In this document: positions 38,893 through 49,355 of the stretch, one piece after another | Position numbering within the stretch: the stretch's first letter is position 1 | How the letters are laid out: each line of letters begins with the position of its first letter | NCBI RefSeq assembly: GCF_000577895.1 | Contig: NZ_HG917868.1 | Span: 2,108,001-2,172,000, forward strand | Length of the DNA stretch: 64,000 bases | Origin: Clostridium bornimense | GTDB lineage: Bacteria; Bacillota; Clostridia; Clostridiales; Clostridiaceae | Direction of reading: 5' to 3' | Made by a program: the position numbers and the translations under genes | Notes under the pieces: model-generated | Database searches by the model: none | What the model was told of the DNA's origin: nothing | Seen by the model: the letters and a program-made list of their open reading frames with translations, nothing else

Positions 38893-39918
38893 TTAATATC
38901 CGTTTTCTTCCATATTTTTTTTATGTTCTTCATAATCATCAGTAAACACATGCTCCCCATTGCCACCCTTTTTAAGAACATAAAATATATAGTCTGATTT
39001 CTTAGGATTTAATACTGCTTCAATAGATACCTTTCCAGGACTTGCAATAGGTCCTACTGGTAACCCCTTTACATAATAAGTATTATATGGTGACTCTACT
39101 TTTGTATCTTCTATTGTAACAGTATCTGCAGTTTTTTGAGTTGCATAAACTGTAGTGGCATCCATTTGAAGTCTCATACCTTGCTCTAATCTATTATTAA
39201 TAACCCCAGCAACTATAGGACGTTCATCGTCTACTTTAATTTCTTTCTCAATTATAGAAGCTCGAATAATTATATCTTCTATTTCATCATCACTTAATGT
39301 TATGCCTTCCTCGTTTTCAATCTCTAATAATACTGACTCAAATCTCTTTATCATCTTTTCTATTACTTCATTAGCAGACACATCTTTATCAAAGCCATAG
39401 GTATCTGGAAATAAATATCCTTCAAGATTGTATCTCTTTTCTGGATTTTCTTTCACATAAGATGGAAGTGGGTATTCCTTAATTGCATTTAAAAATTCAT
39501 CCTTTGAAACAATACCAGCTTCATCAACAGCTGTGGCTATTTTTTCAATATCATAACCTTCAGGTATTGTAACTTTATGAGCATATTGTCCATCCTTCCC
39601 TGAAACAAGTTTGTCTAAAAAGTCATGTATGCTATCATCTTCGTGAATCTCATATGTTCCAACTTTTACAGTCTTGTCTCCAGATGAAAATTTAGTATAA
39701 ACCTTCACCATAAGTAAATTTTTCATCTTTCCTTCTTCATTTAATCTTGATAAGACAGTATTTAAAGTATCATTTTCCTTAACTTCAATAACTTCATCTT
39801 TCTCAATATTAATGAAAGGTTTATTTATGGCACTGGAATATAAATACCATCCAATTTCTAATGCTACTATTATAAAAACAATAGTAATTAAAAAACCTCT
39901 TAATACTTTTTTACCCAC
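38893..39918 (-). CDS. mltG: endolytic murein transglycosylase MltG (YceG family)
   Basis: 341 aa. One N-terminal membrane helix (about 8-27) precedes a LysM-like region and the YceG catalytic domain. The catalytic glutamate lies in IIRASIIEKEIKVDDERPIVAGV. LEGYLFPDTYGF and KGLPVGPIASPGKVSIEAV are the other family blocks. MltG cleaves nascent glycan strands at the membrane and sets their length. It stands between typA and trmR. Confidence 0.95.
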   Translation of the reverse strand: MGKKVLRGFLITIVFIIVALEIGWYLYSSAINKPFINIEKDEVIEVKENDTLNTVLSRLNEEGKMKNLLMVKVYTKFSSGDKTVKVGTYEIHEDDSIHDFLDKLVSGKDGQYAHKVTIPEGYDIEKIATAVDEAGIVSKDEFLNAIKEYPLPSYVKENPEKRYNLEGYLFPDTYGFDKDVSANEVIEKMIKRFESVLLEIENEEGITLSDDEIEDIIIRASIIEKEIKVDDERPIVAGVINNRLEQGMRLQMDATTVYATQKTADTVTIEDTKVESPYNTYYVKGLPVGPIASPGKVSIEAVLNPKKSDYIFYVLKKGGNGEHVFTDDYEEHKKNMEENGY

Positions 39919-39941
39919 TTCTCACACCCCATAACTAAAAT

Positions 39942-41765
39942 CTATTTTTTTCTTGATGCTCTTTTTCTTTCGTCACTATTTAAAATTCTCTTTCTTATTC
40001 TTACGCTTTCTGGAGTAACTTCAACTAACTCATCTGATGCTATAAATTCTAAGCTTCTTTCTAGAGTCATTTCTCTAATTGGAACTAGCTTTAATGCATC
40101 ATCTGATCCTGAAGCTCTTGTATTACTTAAATGTTTCTTCTTACATACATTTACTTCTATATCATCAGCTCTTGAACTTTCACCAACAACCATACCTTCA
40201 TATACTTCAACACCAGGTCCAACGAATAATGTACCTCTATCTTGAGCATTAAATAATCCATAAGCTAAAGTAGTTCCTGTTTCAAAAGCAATTATAGAAC
40301 CTCTGCTTCTTTCTGGAATTTCACCTTTATATGGCTCATATCCTTCAAACACATGGTTCATTATACCATTACCTTTAGTATCAGTCATAAATTCATTTCT
40401 AAATCCTATAAGACCTCTTGCTGGAATCTTAAACTCTAATCTTGTATATCCATTTTGAGCAGAAGTCATGTTTATCATTTCACCTTTTCTAGGTCCAAGC
40501 TTTTCCATAACTACTCCCATAAATTCTTCTGGTACATCAATAGTTAAATGTTCGATAGGTTCTAACTTCTTACCATCTTCTTCATGGAAAATAACCATTG
40601 CTTTAGAAACTTGGAATTCATATCCTTCTCTTCTCATTGTTTCGATTAAAACAGATAAGTGAAGTTCTCCTCTTCCTGAAACTTCAAAAACATCTGGAGA
40701 TTCAGTTTCTTTAACTCTTAAAGAAACATTAGTTTCAAGTTCTTTCATAAGTCTATCTCTTATATGTCTTGTAGTTAAGAATGTTCCTTCTCTTCCTGCA
40801 AATGGTGAATTATTTACCATAAAGTGCATTGAAAGTGTAGGTTCATCTATATCAACAAATGGTAATGCTTCTGGACATGATGCATCAGCTATAGTTTCTC
40901 CAATATTTACATCTGCTAAACCAGATACTGCAACAATATCTCCAATTGTAGCTTCTTCAACTTCTACCCTATTTAATCCTTCATGAGTATATACATTTAC
41001 TATCTTTCCATTAGTAGTTGTACCATCTTTTCTCATAATTACAATATTTTGATTCTTTTTAACTTTTCCTCTATGAATCTTACCGATAGCAATTCTTCCA
41101 ACATATTCATTAGAATCAATTGTAGTAACAAGCATTTGAAGTGGAGCATCTAATTCACCTTGTGGTGCAGATACATTCTTAATTATAGTATCGAAAAGTG
41201 GCTTCATATCTTCGTTAGCATCTTCTTTGTCATATCTAGCAAATCCAGCTCTTCCTGATGCGTAAATAACTTCAAAATCTGTTTGCTCATCACTTGCTCC
41301 AAGCTCAACAAATAAATCGAAAACTTCATCTAGAACTTCTTCTGCTCTTTCATCTGGTCTATCGATTTTATTTATTACAACTATTGGCTTAAGGTCTAAT
41401 TCTAAAGCTTTCTTTAATACGAATTTTGTTTGAGGCATTGGACCTTCATAAGAGTCAACAACTAGAAGTACTGAATCTACCATCTTAAGTACTCTTTCAA
41501 CTTCTCCACCGAAGTCAGCATGTCCAGGGGTATCTACTATATTAATCTTTGTATCTCCATAAGTTACAGCTGTATTCTTAGAAAGAATAGTTATTCCTCT
41601 TTCTTTTTCTAAATCATTAGAGTCCATTACTCTTTCTTCAACTCTTTCATTACTTCTGAAAATATTACTTTGTCTTAATAGTGCATCTACTAATGTAGTT
41701 TTACCATGGTCAACGTGAGCTATTATAGCTATATTTCTAATATTTTCTCTGCTAAAATTTTTCAT
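39942..41765 (-). CDS. typA: translational GTPase TypA (BipA)
   Basis: 607 aa, full length. G1 is [10 protein letters not shown] near residue 19, the switch region contains ERGITI, G3 is DTPGHADFG and G4 is NKIDRP. EF-G-like domains follow, with the TypA-specific C-terminal domain ([19 protein letters not shown]). It binds ribosomes and supports 50S assembly and stress growth. GGAGG precedes the ATG. In Bacillus typA is not part of the alaS-mltG run. Confidence 0.96.
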   Translation of the reverse strand: MKNFSRENIRNIAIIAHVDHGKTTLVDALLRQSNIFRSNERVEERVMDSNDLEKERGITILSKNTAVTYGDTKINIVDTPGHADFGGEVERVLKMVDSVLLVVDSYEGPMPQTKFVLKKALELDLKPIVVINKIDRPDERAEEVLDEVFDLFVELGASDEQTDFEVIYASGRAGFARYDKEDANEDMKPLFDTIIKNVSAPQGELDAPLQMLVTTIDSNEYVGRIAIGKIHRGKVKKNQNIVIMRKDGTTTNGKIVNVYTHEGLNRVEVEEATIGDIVAVSGLADVNIGETIADASCPEALPFVDIDEPTLSMHFMVNNSPFAGREGTFLTTRHIRDRLMKELETNVSLRVKETESPDVFEVSGRGELHLSVLIETMRREGYEFQVSKAMVIFHEEDGKKLEPIEHLTIDVPEEFMGVVMEKLGPRKGEMINMTSAQNGYTRLEFKIPARGLIGFRNEFMTDTKGNGIMNHVFEGYEPYKGEIPERSRGSIIAFETGTTLAYGLFNAQDRGTLFVGPGVEVYEGMVVGESSRADDIEVNVCKKKHLSNTRASGSDDALKLVPIREMTLERSLEFIASDELVEVTPESVRIRKRILNSDERKRASRKK

Positions 41766-41868
41766 TATTTTTCCTCCAGTATTTTATATAATAAAGAACT
41801 AATACTTCGTACAATCTACATCGTTATACATAGATCATTAAAATCCAGCTCCTATTTTTTAAAAAAAA

Positions 41869-41890
41869 TTGGATACTTTAAAGTATCCAA
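41869..41890 (-). terminator. rho-independent terminator after the RNase J gene
   Basis: TTGGATACTTT and AAAGTATCCAA form a perfect 11-bp stem followed by TTTTTTTT on the minus strand. It lies about 140 bp past the rnj stop and about 100 bp before typA. Confidence 0.85.
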
Positions 41891-42032
41891 TAATAATTAT
41901 CTCTATTAATTTTATTATTATGTGAAATAAAAGTCAACTTTAGTAGAATTAATTTGATTTCTTTTTAAGTATACTTTTGGTATAATTTGATTTTTTTTAA
42001 TGTTTTGTTGTATTTATATTGTAAAATAAACT

Positions 42033-43724
42033 TTATACTTCCATTATTATTGGTAGTATCATTGGTTTTCTCTTTGTTCTTTCATATAAGAAATCTCTTA
42101 AAGAGTCTTTTATGTTACCTTTAATAGTAGACCATTCAGTTAAGTGTTCTTCTTCACAATATCTTAGAGCTTCTTTTACAATTTCTCTAGCTTCATCCAT
42201 AAGATCTTCTGATTCTCTAACATATACAAAACCTCTTGAAATTATATCTGGACCTGCAACAACATTTCCTGATCCTTTTTCTATAGTAACAACTACTGTT
42301 AGAATACCATCTTTAGATAAATGCTTTCTATCTCTTAGAACTATGTTTCCAACATCACCAACACCTAAGCCATCAACAAAAACTTGACCACTAGTAACAG
42401 TACCACTCTTTTTAACAGCACTTCTTGAAACTTCAATTACGTCTCCAATTTCACCAATAAATACATTTTCCGGCTTCATACCAAGCTTAACAGCAAGTTC
42501 TCCATGTTGCTTAAGATGTCTGTACTCTCCATGAACAGGAATAAAATACTTTGGTTTTATTAAAGTATGCATAAGCTTTAATTCTTCTTGACATGCATGA
42601 CCAGAAACATGGACATTGGCAAGTTTTGAATAAATAACGTCAGCACCTTTTTTAAATAATTGATTAATCACATTAGATACCAATTTTTCATTTCCTGGAA
42701 TTGGAGTTGCTGATATTATAACTTTATCTCCATGTTTTATATTTATTTTTTTATGATCTGATGATGCCATTCTAGATAATGCAGACATAGGTTCTCCTTG
42801 GCTTCCAGTAGTTATAACTACTATTTGCTCATCATTATACTTATTTATTGCATCAATAGGTATCATTGTGTTCTTTTCAGCTTTTATATATCCAAGTTCC
42901 ATAGCTACAGCAACTATATTTTCCATACTTCTTCCTGATACTGCAACTCTTCTATTGAACATTTCAGCCGCTTCTATAATTTGTTGGATTCTATGAACAT
43001 TTGAAGCAAATGTAGCAACAATTATTCTTCCTTTTGTATTTCTAAATATCTCTACAATTGTATCTCCAACACTTGATTCAGACATTGTGTATCCTGGTTT
43101 TTCAACATTTGTAGAATCCGCAAGCATTGCTAAAACTCCTCTTTTACCTAGTTCAGCAAATCTAGCAAGATCAGGCATTCCACCATCAATTGGTGTATAG
43201 TCTATTTTAAAATCTCCAGTATGGAATATAACACCTGCTGGTGTATGTATAGCAATAGAACATGCATCTGCTATAGAATGAGATACTCTTATAAATTCTA
43301 CTGCCATATTATCTAGTTTTATAATATTTCTTGATCTAACTTTAACTAAATTAACTACACTTAATAATCCATGCTCTTTTAATTTAGTTTCCACTATTCC
43401 TAAAGTTAATTTTGTTCCATATACTGGTACATTAATTTCTTTTAACACATACGGCAATGCCCCTATATGGTCTTCATGTCCATGTGTTAAGAAAATTCCT
43501 TTAATTTTTTCTTTATTCTTTAATAAGTAAGTTATATCTGGTATAACTAAATCTATACCATACATCTCATCATCCGGAAATTTCAAACCACAGTCTATAA
43601 CTATAATCTCATCTCTAAATTCAAAAGCAGTCATATTTTTTCCTACTTCATTTAGACCACCAAGTGGTATGATTTTTATTATATCCTTTTCACTTTCCGC
43701 TTCTTTAGCTCTTACCTTTCTCAT
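42033..43724 (-). CDS. rnjA: ribonuclease J
   Basis: 563 aa from ATG 43724, supported by AGGAGGGT. It is a metallo-beta-lactamase fold nuclease. Zinc motif HGHEDHIGALPYVLK is at about 77-91, with HTGDFKID and HVSGHACQEELKLM further on. The beta-CASP domain and a C-terminal domain complete the RNase J layout. It degrades and matures mRNA and 16S rRNA with 5' exonuclease and endonuclease activity. The start overlaps the fur end by about 20 bp. Only one paralogue is here, so J1 versus J2 is not settled. Confidence 0.94.
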   Translation of the reverse strand: MRKVRAKEAESEKDIIKIIPLGGLNEVGKNMTAFEFRDEIIVIDCGLKFPDDEMYGIDLVIPDITYLLKNKEKIKGIFLTHGHEDHIGALPYVLKEINVPVYGTKLTLGIVETKLKEHGLLSVVNLVKVRSRNIIKLDNMAVEFIRVSHSIADACSIAIHTPAGVIFHTGDFKIDYTPIDGGMPDLARFAELGKRGVLAMLADSTNVEKPGYTMSESSVGDTIVEIFRNTKGRIIVATFASNVHRIQQIIEAAEMFNRRVAVSGRSMENIVAVAMELGYIKAEKNTMIPIDAINKYNDEQIVVITTGSQGEPMSALSRMASSDHKKINIKHGDKVIISATPIPGNEKLVSNVINQLFKKGADVIYSKLANVHVSGHACQEELKLMHTLIKPKYFIPVHGEYRHLKQHGELAVKLGMKPENVFIGEIGDVIEVSRSAVKKSGTVTSGQVFVDGLGVGDVGNIVLRDRKHLSKDGILTVVVTIEKGSGNVVAGPDIISRGFVYVRESEDLMDEAREIVKEALRYCEEEHLTEWSTIKGNIKDSLRDFLYERTKRKPMILPIIMEV

Positions 43725-44205
43725 CAATTACCCTCCTACCATTCTCTTCTTCATCTTTGTTGCACTCATTACAAATACCGTAAAACTTAACACTATGATT
43801 TGTTATCTTAAATTTATAATTTGTTTCTACCTTTGTCTCAAGAGTTTCAAGAAGGTCTTCTTCAACTTCTATAATCTTATTGCACTTTGTACAAATAAGA
43901 TGATGATGTTGATGTGTTTCACAATCATGAACAAGTTCAAAACGTGAACATCCATCATTACTTAAGTCTAACTTATATATAAATCCAAGTTCCTCCAAAA
44001 GTTGCATAGTTCTATAAACTGTAGCTAATCCTATCTCTGGACATTCCTTTTTCACGAGATCATACAATTCTTCTACTGTAAGATGCATTCCTTCACAGTC
44101 CATTATTTTAATAAGAACTGCTCTTCTTTGTGGTGTTAATTTATACCCTTTTTCTTTTAATTGAACTTTTAATTTTTCTAATTTTTCATTTATTATCTCT
44201 GACAT
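43705..44205 (-). CDS. fur: Fur-family metal-responsive repressor
   Basis: 166 aa. An N-terminal winged helix (QRRAVLIKIM to GLATVYRTMQLL) is followed by a dimerisation domain with HDCETHQHHHLICTKCNK. Two CxxC pairs (CTKC, CNEC) give the structural zinc site. Fur, PerR and Zur are hard to separate by eye. The histidine-rich region and genome context favour Fur, but PerR is possible. It lies between a DUF1292 gene and rnj. Confidence 0.85.
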   Translation of the reverse strand: MSEIINEKLEKLKVQLKEKGYKLTPQRRAVLIKIMDCEGMHLTVEELYDLVKKECPEIGLATVYRTMQLLEELGFIYKLDLSNDGCSRFELVHDCETHQHHHLICTKCNKIIEVEEDLLETLETKVETNYKFKITNHSVKFYGICNECNKDEEENGRRVIDEKGKS

Positions 44206-44214
44206 ACTACATAC

Positions 44215-44493
44215 CTAATTCTCTTCTATAAGTCCTTCTTCATTAAGAACCTCTATAGCTTCCTCAAATGCAGCTGCAACTTCATCATATTCGTCTTCGT
44301 CTTCTACTTCTGCAAAGCATTTTGAGCCATCTTCATCTTCTACTACTTTCAATATATATAGATCTACTTCATCTAAAGAATCATCTGGAGTCACTAAATA
44401 ATACTCTTCTCCATCTCTCTCTACCATTGAAAGCACCTTCGCTGATACTTCAGTTCCGTCTTCTGCGTATAGTGGAATTGTTTCATATTTCAT
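44215..44493 (-). CDS. DUF1292 family protein (YrzB-like)
   Basis: 92 aa, strongly acidic, beginning MKYETIPLYAEDGTEVSAKVLS, with the family core GEEYYLVTPDDSLDEVDLYILKV. The family is conserved between ruvX and mltG in Firmicutes and has no known activity. The neighbours here are ruvX upstream (30 bp) and fur downstream (9 bp). It is small, soluble and has no membrane segment. Confidence 0.88.
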   Translation of the reverse strand: MKYETIPLYAEDGTEVSAKVLSMVERDGEEYYLVTPDDSLDEVDLYILKVVEDEDGSKCFAEVEDEDEYDEVAAAFEEAIEVLNEEGLIEEN

Positions 44494-44523
44494 AAATTTT
44501 CCTCCTTATTTTTTAGGTATAAA

Positions 44524-44931
44524 TTAAATACTATCTAAATAACCTTGTAATATATATACAGCAGCTATTTTATCTACAATCTTTTTTCTTTTTGCTCTAG
44601 AAAGATCTGCTTCTAACATAGCTCTATGTGCAGCTACTGTTGATAATCTTTCATCCCAAAACTGTATAGGTAAATCTAGCTGTTCTTTTATAACTTCTGC
44701 AAATTCTCTAACTATTTCACATCTTGGCCCTTCTGTGCCATTCATATTCTTAGGATACCCCAATAAAACTTTTTCTATATTATATTCTTTGCATATCTTT
44801 TTTAATTCTTCTATATCATATTGCAAAGATTTTCTCCTTATTGTTGTTATTCCTTGAGCTGTAAATCCCAATGGATCACTTACCGCAACACCTATAGTTC
44901 TATCGCCTAAATCTAATCCTAATATTCTCAT
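44524..44931 (-). CDS. ruvX: putative Holliday junction resolvase RuvX (YqgF)
   Basis: 135 aa from ATG 44931 with AGGATGG upstream. RNase H-like fold: [20 protein letters not shown] (catalytic Asp), [13 protein letters not shown] and the final [15 protein letters not shown]. Family members act on branched nucleic acid; in E. coli the homologue matures the 16S rRNA 5' end. It follows ireB in the alaS-ireB-ruvX-DUF1292 order of Bacillus. Confidence 0.93.
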   Translation of the reverse strand: MRILGLDLGDRTIGVAVSDPLGFTAQGITTIRRKSLQYDIEELKKICKEYNIEKVLLGYPKNMNGTEGPRCEIVREFAEVIKEQLDLPIQFWDERLSTVAAHRAMLEADLSRAKRKKIVDKIAAVYILQGYLDSI

Positions 44932-44940
44932 TTTAACCAT

Positions 44941-45206
44941 CCTTCATATATTGTATCTATATTTACCTTTATCTTATTAAAATTTATTATCTCTAACAAT
45001 AATATATATATTTTAAGATTTATATGGAACTAAACTCCATATAAGATTCCTGTTTCTATCACTTTATAATCATTTATGTAATACGTTCTTATCAAAGGAT
45101 GTAGTAAGCAACTTTTTCCGTACTATAATTAATCGCTCTAATCCCTAAATATTGTAAGGAACTAGAGCGACATATCTTTAATAATTTATTCTATAGTTTC
45201 CATCTA
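44941..45206 (-). other. gene-free interval with two hairpins between ireB and ruvX
   Basis: No open frame of note. On the minus strand a hairpin of CGCTCTA and TAGAGCG (about 45129-45165) lies 40 bp after the ireB stop. A second hairpin, TTATATGGA with TCCATATAA, lies at about 45021-45047 and is followed by ATCTTAAAATATAT. Either may be a terminator with a weak T-tract. About 80 bp between them is unexplained. Confidence 0.4.
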
Positions 45207-45473
45207 TTATTTAATATCTTCTATATTTAGGTACGATTTAATAACTTCTTCTAGTATTTCATATCTTTCTAATTTTCTAACTAATGAACGTGCCCCATTA
45301 TAATTAGTTATATATGTAGGGTCCCCTGAAATCAAGTAACCAACTAATTGATCTATAGGATTATAACCCTTTTCTACCAGAGATGTATAAACTTCACTTA
45401 GTATACCCTTTGTTAATTCTTGTTTTGTTTTTATAGCATCAAATTGAATTGTATGTTCGTTGGTATTACTCAT
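45207..45473 (-). CDS. ireB: IreB family regulatory phosphoprotein (YrzL-like)
   Basis: 88 aa from ATG 45473; AAGGGGTG is well spaced for this start. It begins [15 protein letters not shown] and contains [20 protein letters not shown], the family signature. In Enterococcus the N-terminal threonines are phosphorylated by the PASTA kinase IreK and the protein tunes cephalosporin resistance; both N-terminal Thr residues are kept here. It lies immediately downstream of alaS, as in Bacillus. Confidence 0.92.
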   Translation of the reverse strand: MSNTNEHTIQFDAIKTKQELTKGILSEVYTSLVEKGYNPIDQLVGYLISGDPTYITNYNGARSLVRKLERYEILEEVIKSYLNIEDIK

Positions 45474-45533
45474 AACATTCACCCCTTCATATCTTATAAT
45501 ACTATTATATAAGAAAAAATCTTAAAAGTATAC

Positions 45534-48173
45534 TTATTTAGTATAATTTAAAACAATTTCATATACCTTTTCTACAGCAGCACCTAAATTTTCTGGCTTC
45601 TTACCACCAGCTTGCGCCATGTCTGGTCTTCCACCACCACCGCCGCCTACAAGTGCAGAAACTTCTTTTATAAGCTTACCACAATGAGCTCCTTTTGATA
45701 CAGCATCTTTAGTAGCCATAGAACATAAAACTACTTTTCCATCTATATCACTTCCAAGTAATACAATTGAATTTTCAACTTTATCTCTTACTTGCTCACA
45801 AAGATTTCTTAATGCTTCTCCATCTACATCGTTAACTTTATATGAGATTACATTTATATCATTAACTACTTTCTTAGATTTTATGATATCATCTATTCCC
45901 ATTGATGCAAACTTAGATTTTAATACTGCTATTTCTTTATCTTTTTCTTTTGATTCTTTTATTTGATTTTCTATTTTAGATACAATTTCTTTTTCCGAAC
46001 ATTTTAGCTTAGAACTTAACTCTCTTAATACATCGTTCTTTTCATTAATAACTTTATATGCATCTTTTCCTGTAACAGCTTCAATTCTTCTTACACCTGC
46101 TGCTACACCGCTTTCAGAAATTATTTTAAATAATCCAATCTTACCTATATTTTCAATATGTGTACCACCACATAATTCTTTTGAATATTCACCAGCGCAT
46201 ACTACTCTTACTTCATCTGCATATTTATCATCAAAAATACCAATAGCTCCTGATTCTTTAGCATCTTGTAATGACATGATTTTTGTTTCAACTGGTGTCA
46301 CACTAACTATTGCATCATTTATAAGTTCTTCTACTTTCATTATCTCTTCATGACTTAATGCTTCTAAATGAGAGAAATCAAATCTTAATCCATCAGCTTT
46401 TACTAATGATCCTGCTTGATGCACGTGAGAACCTAGCACTGTTCTAAGAGTTGCATCTAAAAGGTGTGTAGCAGTATGATTTTTCTTTATTGCTTCTCTT
46501 CTTTCACTATCTATAGCTAATGTTACAGTATCACCAACAGATACTTCACCTTCTATAACTTCTACAAAGTGAACAAACTTTCCACCGATATTTTTCTTAG
46601 TATCTACAACTTTAGCTCTAAAGTTATCATTATATATAAATCCAGTATCTCCTACTTGCCCACCCATTTCTGCATAGAATGGAGTAACAGCTGTAACTAT
46701 AACACCTTTATCTTCTGATTTTAATACATCTACAAAACCTTCAGCATCAATTAAAACTTTAATTTCTGAATCTAATACTTCATTATTATAACCGTCAAAC
46801 ACAGTTTCAATATCATTAGAAATCATATCTAATACTTTTACATCAGCACCCATATAGTTTGAAGTTTTTCTAGCGCTTCTTGCTCTTTCTTTTTGCTCTT
46901 TCATTTCATCTTTAAAGCCATCTTCGTCCACTGAAAAACCTTCATCTTCTAATATTTCTTTTGTAAGCTCTATTGGGAAACCATAAGTATCATATAATTT
47001 AAATGCATTGCTTCCACTTAAAATTTTACTATTATTTTCTTTTAACTCAGAAATAAATCCATTTAATATATCCATACCACTATCTATTGTTTCTCTGAAT
47101 TTATCTTCTTCGTTCTTTATAACCTTTTTAATGTACTCTCTCTTAGTCATAAGTTCTGGATAAGCCTTATGTGAATCGTTAATAACTACATCACATAGTT
47201 CACATAAAAAGGCATCCTTTATTCCTAAAGTCTTACCATGTCTTGCAGCTCTTCTAAGTAATCTTCTAAGTACATACCCTCTACCTTCATTTGATGGCAT
47301 TACATCATCAGATATTAAAAATGTCACACTTCTGATATGATCAGTTATAATTCTTATTGATATGTCACTTTTCTTATCAGCACCATACTTAACACCAGAA
47401 ATCTTACAAACTTCATTTAAGATATTTTCCATAGTATCTACTTCAAATATAGAGTTTTTACCTTGCATTAAAGTAGCTAATCTTTCAAGACCAACACCTG
47501 TATCAATATTTGGATTAGCAAGTGGTGTATAATTTCCTTTTCCATCTCCATCGAATTGTGTAAATACTGAGTTCCAGAATTCAACTACTTTATCTTCATC
47601 AGCAGCCTTTAAAAACTCTTCTACTGTATTTATTTCTTCATCAGTTCTATTGAAATGAATTTCTGTACATGGACCACAAGGACCTGAACCATGTTCCCAG
47701 AAGTTATCCTCTTTTCCTAATCTAAAAATATGACTTGGATCAACGTCTGTAAGCTCAGTCCAATATTTATATGCTTCATCATCTTCTAAATAAATAGTTA
47801 CAAATAACTTATCCTTAGGTAACTCTAAAACTTCAGTAACAAATTCCCAGGCCCATGGAATAACTTCCTTTTTAAAATAATCTCCAAAAGAGAAGTTCCC
47901 AAGCATTTCGAAGTAAGTTGCATGCCTACTAGTTATACCTACATTTTCAATATCCCCAGTTCTTACACACTTTTGACAAGTAGTAACTCTCTTACTTGGT
48001 GGTGTTTGAAGCCCTGTAAAATATGGCTTTAACGGTGCCATACCTGCATTTATTAATAATAAAGATTTATCATTTTTAGGTACAAGAGAGAATGATGGCA
48101 TTCTATAATGACCCTTTTCTTCGAAGAACTTAAGATATGCTTCTCTTAATTCATTTAAACCCATGTTTTTCAT
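45534..48173 (-). CDS. alaS: alanyl-tRNA synthetase
   Basis: 879 aa, full length. The class II aminoacylation domain begins [19 protein letters not shown]. The editing domain carries HTATHLLDA and CGGTH (zinc and editing site). The C-terminal C-Ala domain ends [15 protein letters not shown]. It charges tRNA-Ala and clears mis-acylated Ser and Gly. AGGAGG lies before ATG 48173. Expression is controlled by the T-box directly upstream. Confidence 0.97.
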   Translation of the reverse strand: MKNMGLNELREAYLKFFEEKGHYRMPSFSLVPKNDKSLLLINAGMAPLKPYFTGLQTPPSKRVTTCQKCVRTGDIENVGITSRHATYFEMLGNFSFGDYFKKEVIPWAWEFVTEVLELPKDKLFVTIYLEDDEAYKYWTELTDVDPSHIFRLGKEDNFWEHGSGPCGPCTEIHFNRTDEEINTVEEFLKAADEDKVVEFWNSVFTQFDGDGKGNYTPLANPNIDTGVGLERLATLMQGKNSIFEVDTMENILNEVCKISGVKYGADKKSDISIRIITDHIRSVTFLISDDVMPSNEGRGYVLRRLLRRAARHGKTLGIKDAFLCELCDVVINDSHKAYPELMTKREYIKKVIKNEEDKFRETIDSGMDILNGFISELKENNSKILSGSNAFKLYDTYGFPIELTKEILEDEGFSVDEDGFKDEMKEQKERARSARKTSNYMGADVKVLDMISNDIETVFDGYNNEVLDSEIKVLIDAEGFVDVLKSEDKGVIVTAVTPFYAEMGGQVGDTGFIYNDNFRAKVVDTKKNIGGKFVHFVEVIEGEVSVGDTVTLAIDSERREAIKKNHTATHLLDATLRTVLGSHVHQAGSLVKADGLRFDFSHLEALSHEEIMKVEELINDAIVSVTPVETKIMSLQDAKESGAIGIFDDKYADEVRVVCAGEYSKELCGGTHIENIGKIGLFKIISESGVAAGVRRIEAVTGKDAYKVINEKNDVLRELSSKLKCSEKEIVSKIENQIKESKEKDKEIAVLKSKFASMGIDDIIKSKKVVNDINVISYKVNDVDGEALRNLCEQVRDKVENSIVLLGSDIDGKVVLCSMATKDAVSKGAHCGKLIKEVSALVGGGGGGRPDMAQAGGKKPENLGAAVEKVYEIVLNYTK

Positions 48174-48201
48174 TTTCTTTTCCTCCTAAATATTTCTATA
48201 A

Positions 48202-48398
48202 ACAAAAAAACCTCCATCCACACTAAGGGACGAAAGTTATAATTCCGCGGTACCACCCTAATTACACTATATTAAATAGTGTCACTTAAAGTAATAAGAC
48301 TAAAGACAGCCTTCATTAGCTACGTTAAGAAGTTTACACCCTCCACTTCCTCTCTAAATAACTCTCACTAACTACTCCTTCTTATCATGGTCTTTTTT
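48202..48398 (-). promoter_or_regulatory. T-box riboswitch, alanine specifier, upstream of alaS
   Basis: On the minus strand the leader has the near-invariant T-box AGGGTGGTACCGCGG (48259-48245) with the bulge that binds uncharged tRNA-Ala. Stem I is closed by AAAGAC/GTCTTT, and a GCT codon (48320-48318) in the specifier loop matches alanine. The terminator stem AACTTTCGTCC with GGATGGAGGTT (48238-48209), followed by TTTTTTT, competes with the antiterminator. Uncharged tRNA-Ala should turn alaS on. Confidence 0.93.
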
Positions 48399-48413
48399 AA
48401 ATTATCTATTAAA

Positions 48414-48442
48414 ATTATAATTATATGAATATTTTCTGTCAA
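48414..48442 (-). promoter_or_regulatory. consensus SigA promoter for the alaS T-box transcript
   Basis: TTGACA (48442-48437) and TATAAT (48419-48414) with a 17-bp spacer match the vegetative consensus exactly. Transcription should start near 48407, just before Stem I. Repeat member 8 lies 17 bp upstream of the -35. Confidence 0.88.
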
Positions 48443-48458
48443 TAGAAGAATTTTGGGT

Positions 48459-48512
48459 CAGTGCACAGTTTTCAGTGCACAGTGCACAGTTTTCAGTGCA
48501 CAGTGCACAGTT
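48459..48512. repeat. intergenic repeat family member 8 (tandem GTGCAC array only)
   Basis: Three tandem blocks of CAGTGCACAGTTTT and CAGTGCACAGTGCACAG with no interior module. The GTGCAC word recurs in uniform spacing, so it looks like an expanded end or a microsatellite derived from a family terminus. It sits between a short hypothetical gene and the alaS promoter, and unlike the other members it is not beside a terminator. Confidence 0.75.
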
Positions 48513-48524
48513 AATGCAATTTTT

Positions 48525-48767
48525 CTAAATAGTTTTATATTTCTTAACTTTATCTTTTAGTAACTTTATAACTTCTTGTATATTTTCATCACATTGCTTC
48601 TTATCTAGAATATAGAATTGTTCTCTTGTAATATATATAAGTATATTATTCTTAGATTCTTTTACTTTATTAAGTTTTTCATACTTAACAATAGAACTTG
48701 ATTTACTTCCACTAGAAACAGCTACTATTGTGAATTCTTCATTATTAAATGTATAGTCATATCTCAT
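48525..48767 (-). CDS. short YcxB-like C-terminal-domain protein, possibly truncated
   Basis: 80 aa. The pattern of short strands and YITREQFYILDKKQCDENIQ resembles the C-terminal domain of YcxB-type proteins, but the membrane segments usual before it are missing. The ribosome site is poor. The neighbouring 141-aa gene has the same kind of C-terminus, so this may be a decayed duplicate. No motif points to a function. Confidence 0.5.
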   Translation of the reverse strand: MRYDYTFNNEEFTIVAVSSGSKSSSIVKYEKLNKVKESKNNILIYITREQFYILDKKQCDENIQEVIKLLKDKVKKYKTI

Positions 48768-48824
48768 ATTATATGTTTCTTATCATAAAAATTGTCTATT
48801 ACTGTGTTAAATTACCAATTTCCT

Positions 48825-49250
48825 TCACTTCACCATCCCAGTGTTAATATGCAACATTTTAGTTTTTTCTCTTAAAAACTCCATTAATAAATCAAAATCC
48901 TCAGCACATTGATTTTTATCAATACATACTATTGCTCCATTAGCTAATTTTAATATTGTAGTACTATTTTTTTCTTTTATATTTATTATTGCATTATATT
49001 GAAATTTCATCTCATTTTCTTCACCATTAACAATACTTTTTATATAAACCCATTCATCATAAAAAAAATATTGCCCATAAAAAAATTCCTTAGTATTTTT
49101 ATTTTGTTCTATTTTTAGCATCCCTTTTTTAGAACTTCCTACACCAATTGCTTTTTTTACTACACTTATTAAAATATATATTATAATCCCCATAATATCT
49201 TCATATTTTATTTTTTTAATCAGATATACTCCTTTTTTCCACTTTCTCAA
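48825..49250 (-). CDS. hypothetical YcxB-like membrane-associated protein
   Basis: Up to 141 aa; the start is uncertain (TTG 49250, or ATG near residue 20). A hydrophobic helix IMGIIIYILISVV is near the N-terminus. The rest is a predicted soluble domain with LKLANGAIVCIDKNQCAEDFDLLMEFLREK, similar in layout to the neighbouring 80-aa protein (VKYEKLNKVKESKNNILIYI and ITREQFYILDKKQC). I recognise no catalytic motif. Confidence 0.5.
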   Translation of the reverse strand: MRKWKKGVYLIKKIKYEDIMGIIIYILISVVKKAIGVGSSKKGMLKIEQNKNTKEFFYGQYFFYDEWVYIKSIVNGEENEMKFQYNAIINIKEKNSTTILKLANGAIVCIDKNQCAEDFDLLMEFLREKTKMLHINTGMVK

Positions 49251-49355
49251 CTATTACCCCATCTATATAAAATTTATACCTAAATACATCTTTAGAATAC
49301 TTATTTTTTTCTGTGTTAAAAATTAAACTTCTCAAAAAATATTTTATTATTGAAA

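Noticed and set aside
44268-44495. Plus-strand Leu/His-rich frame opposite the DUF1292 gene
   Set aside because: Low-complexity shadow of a well-conserved minus-strand gene.
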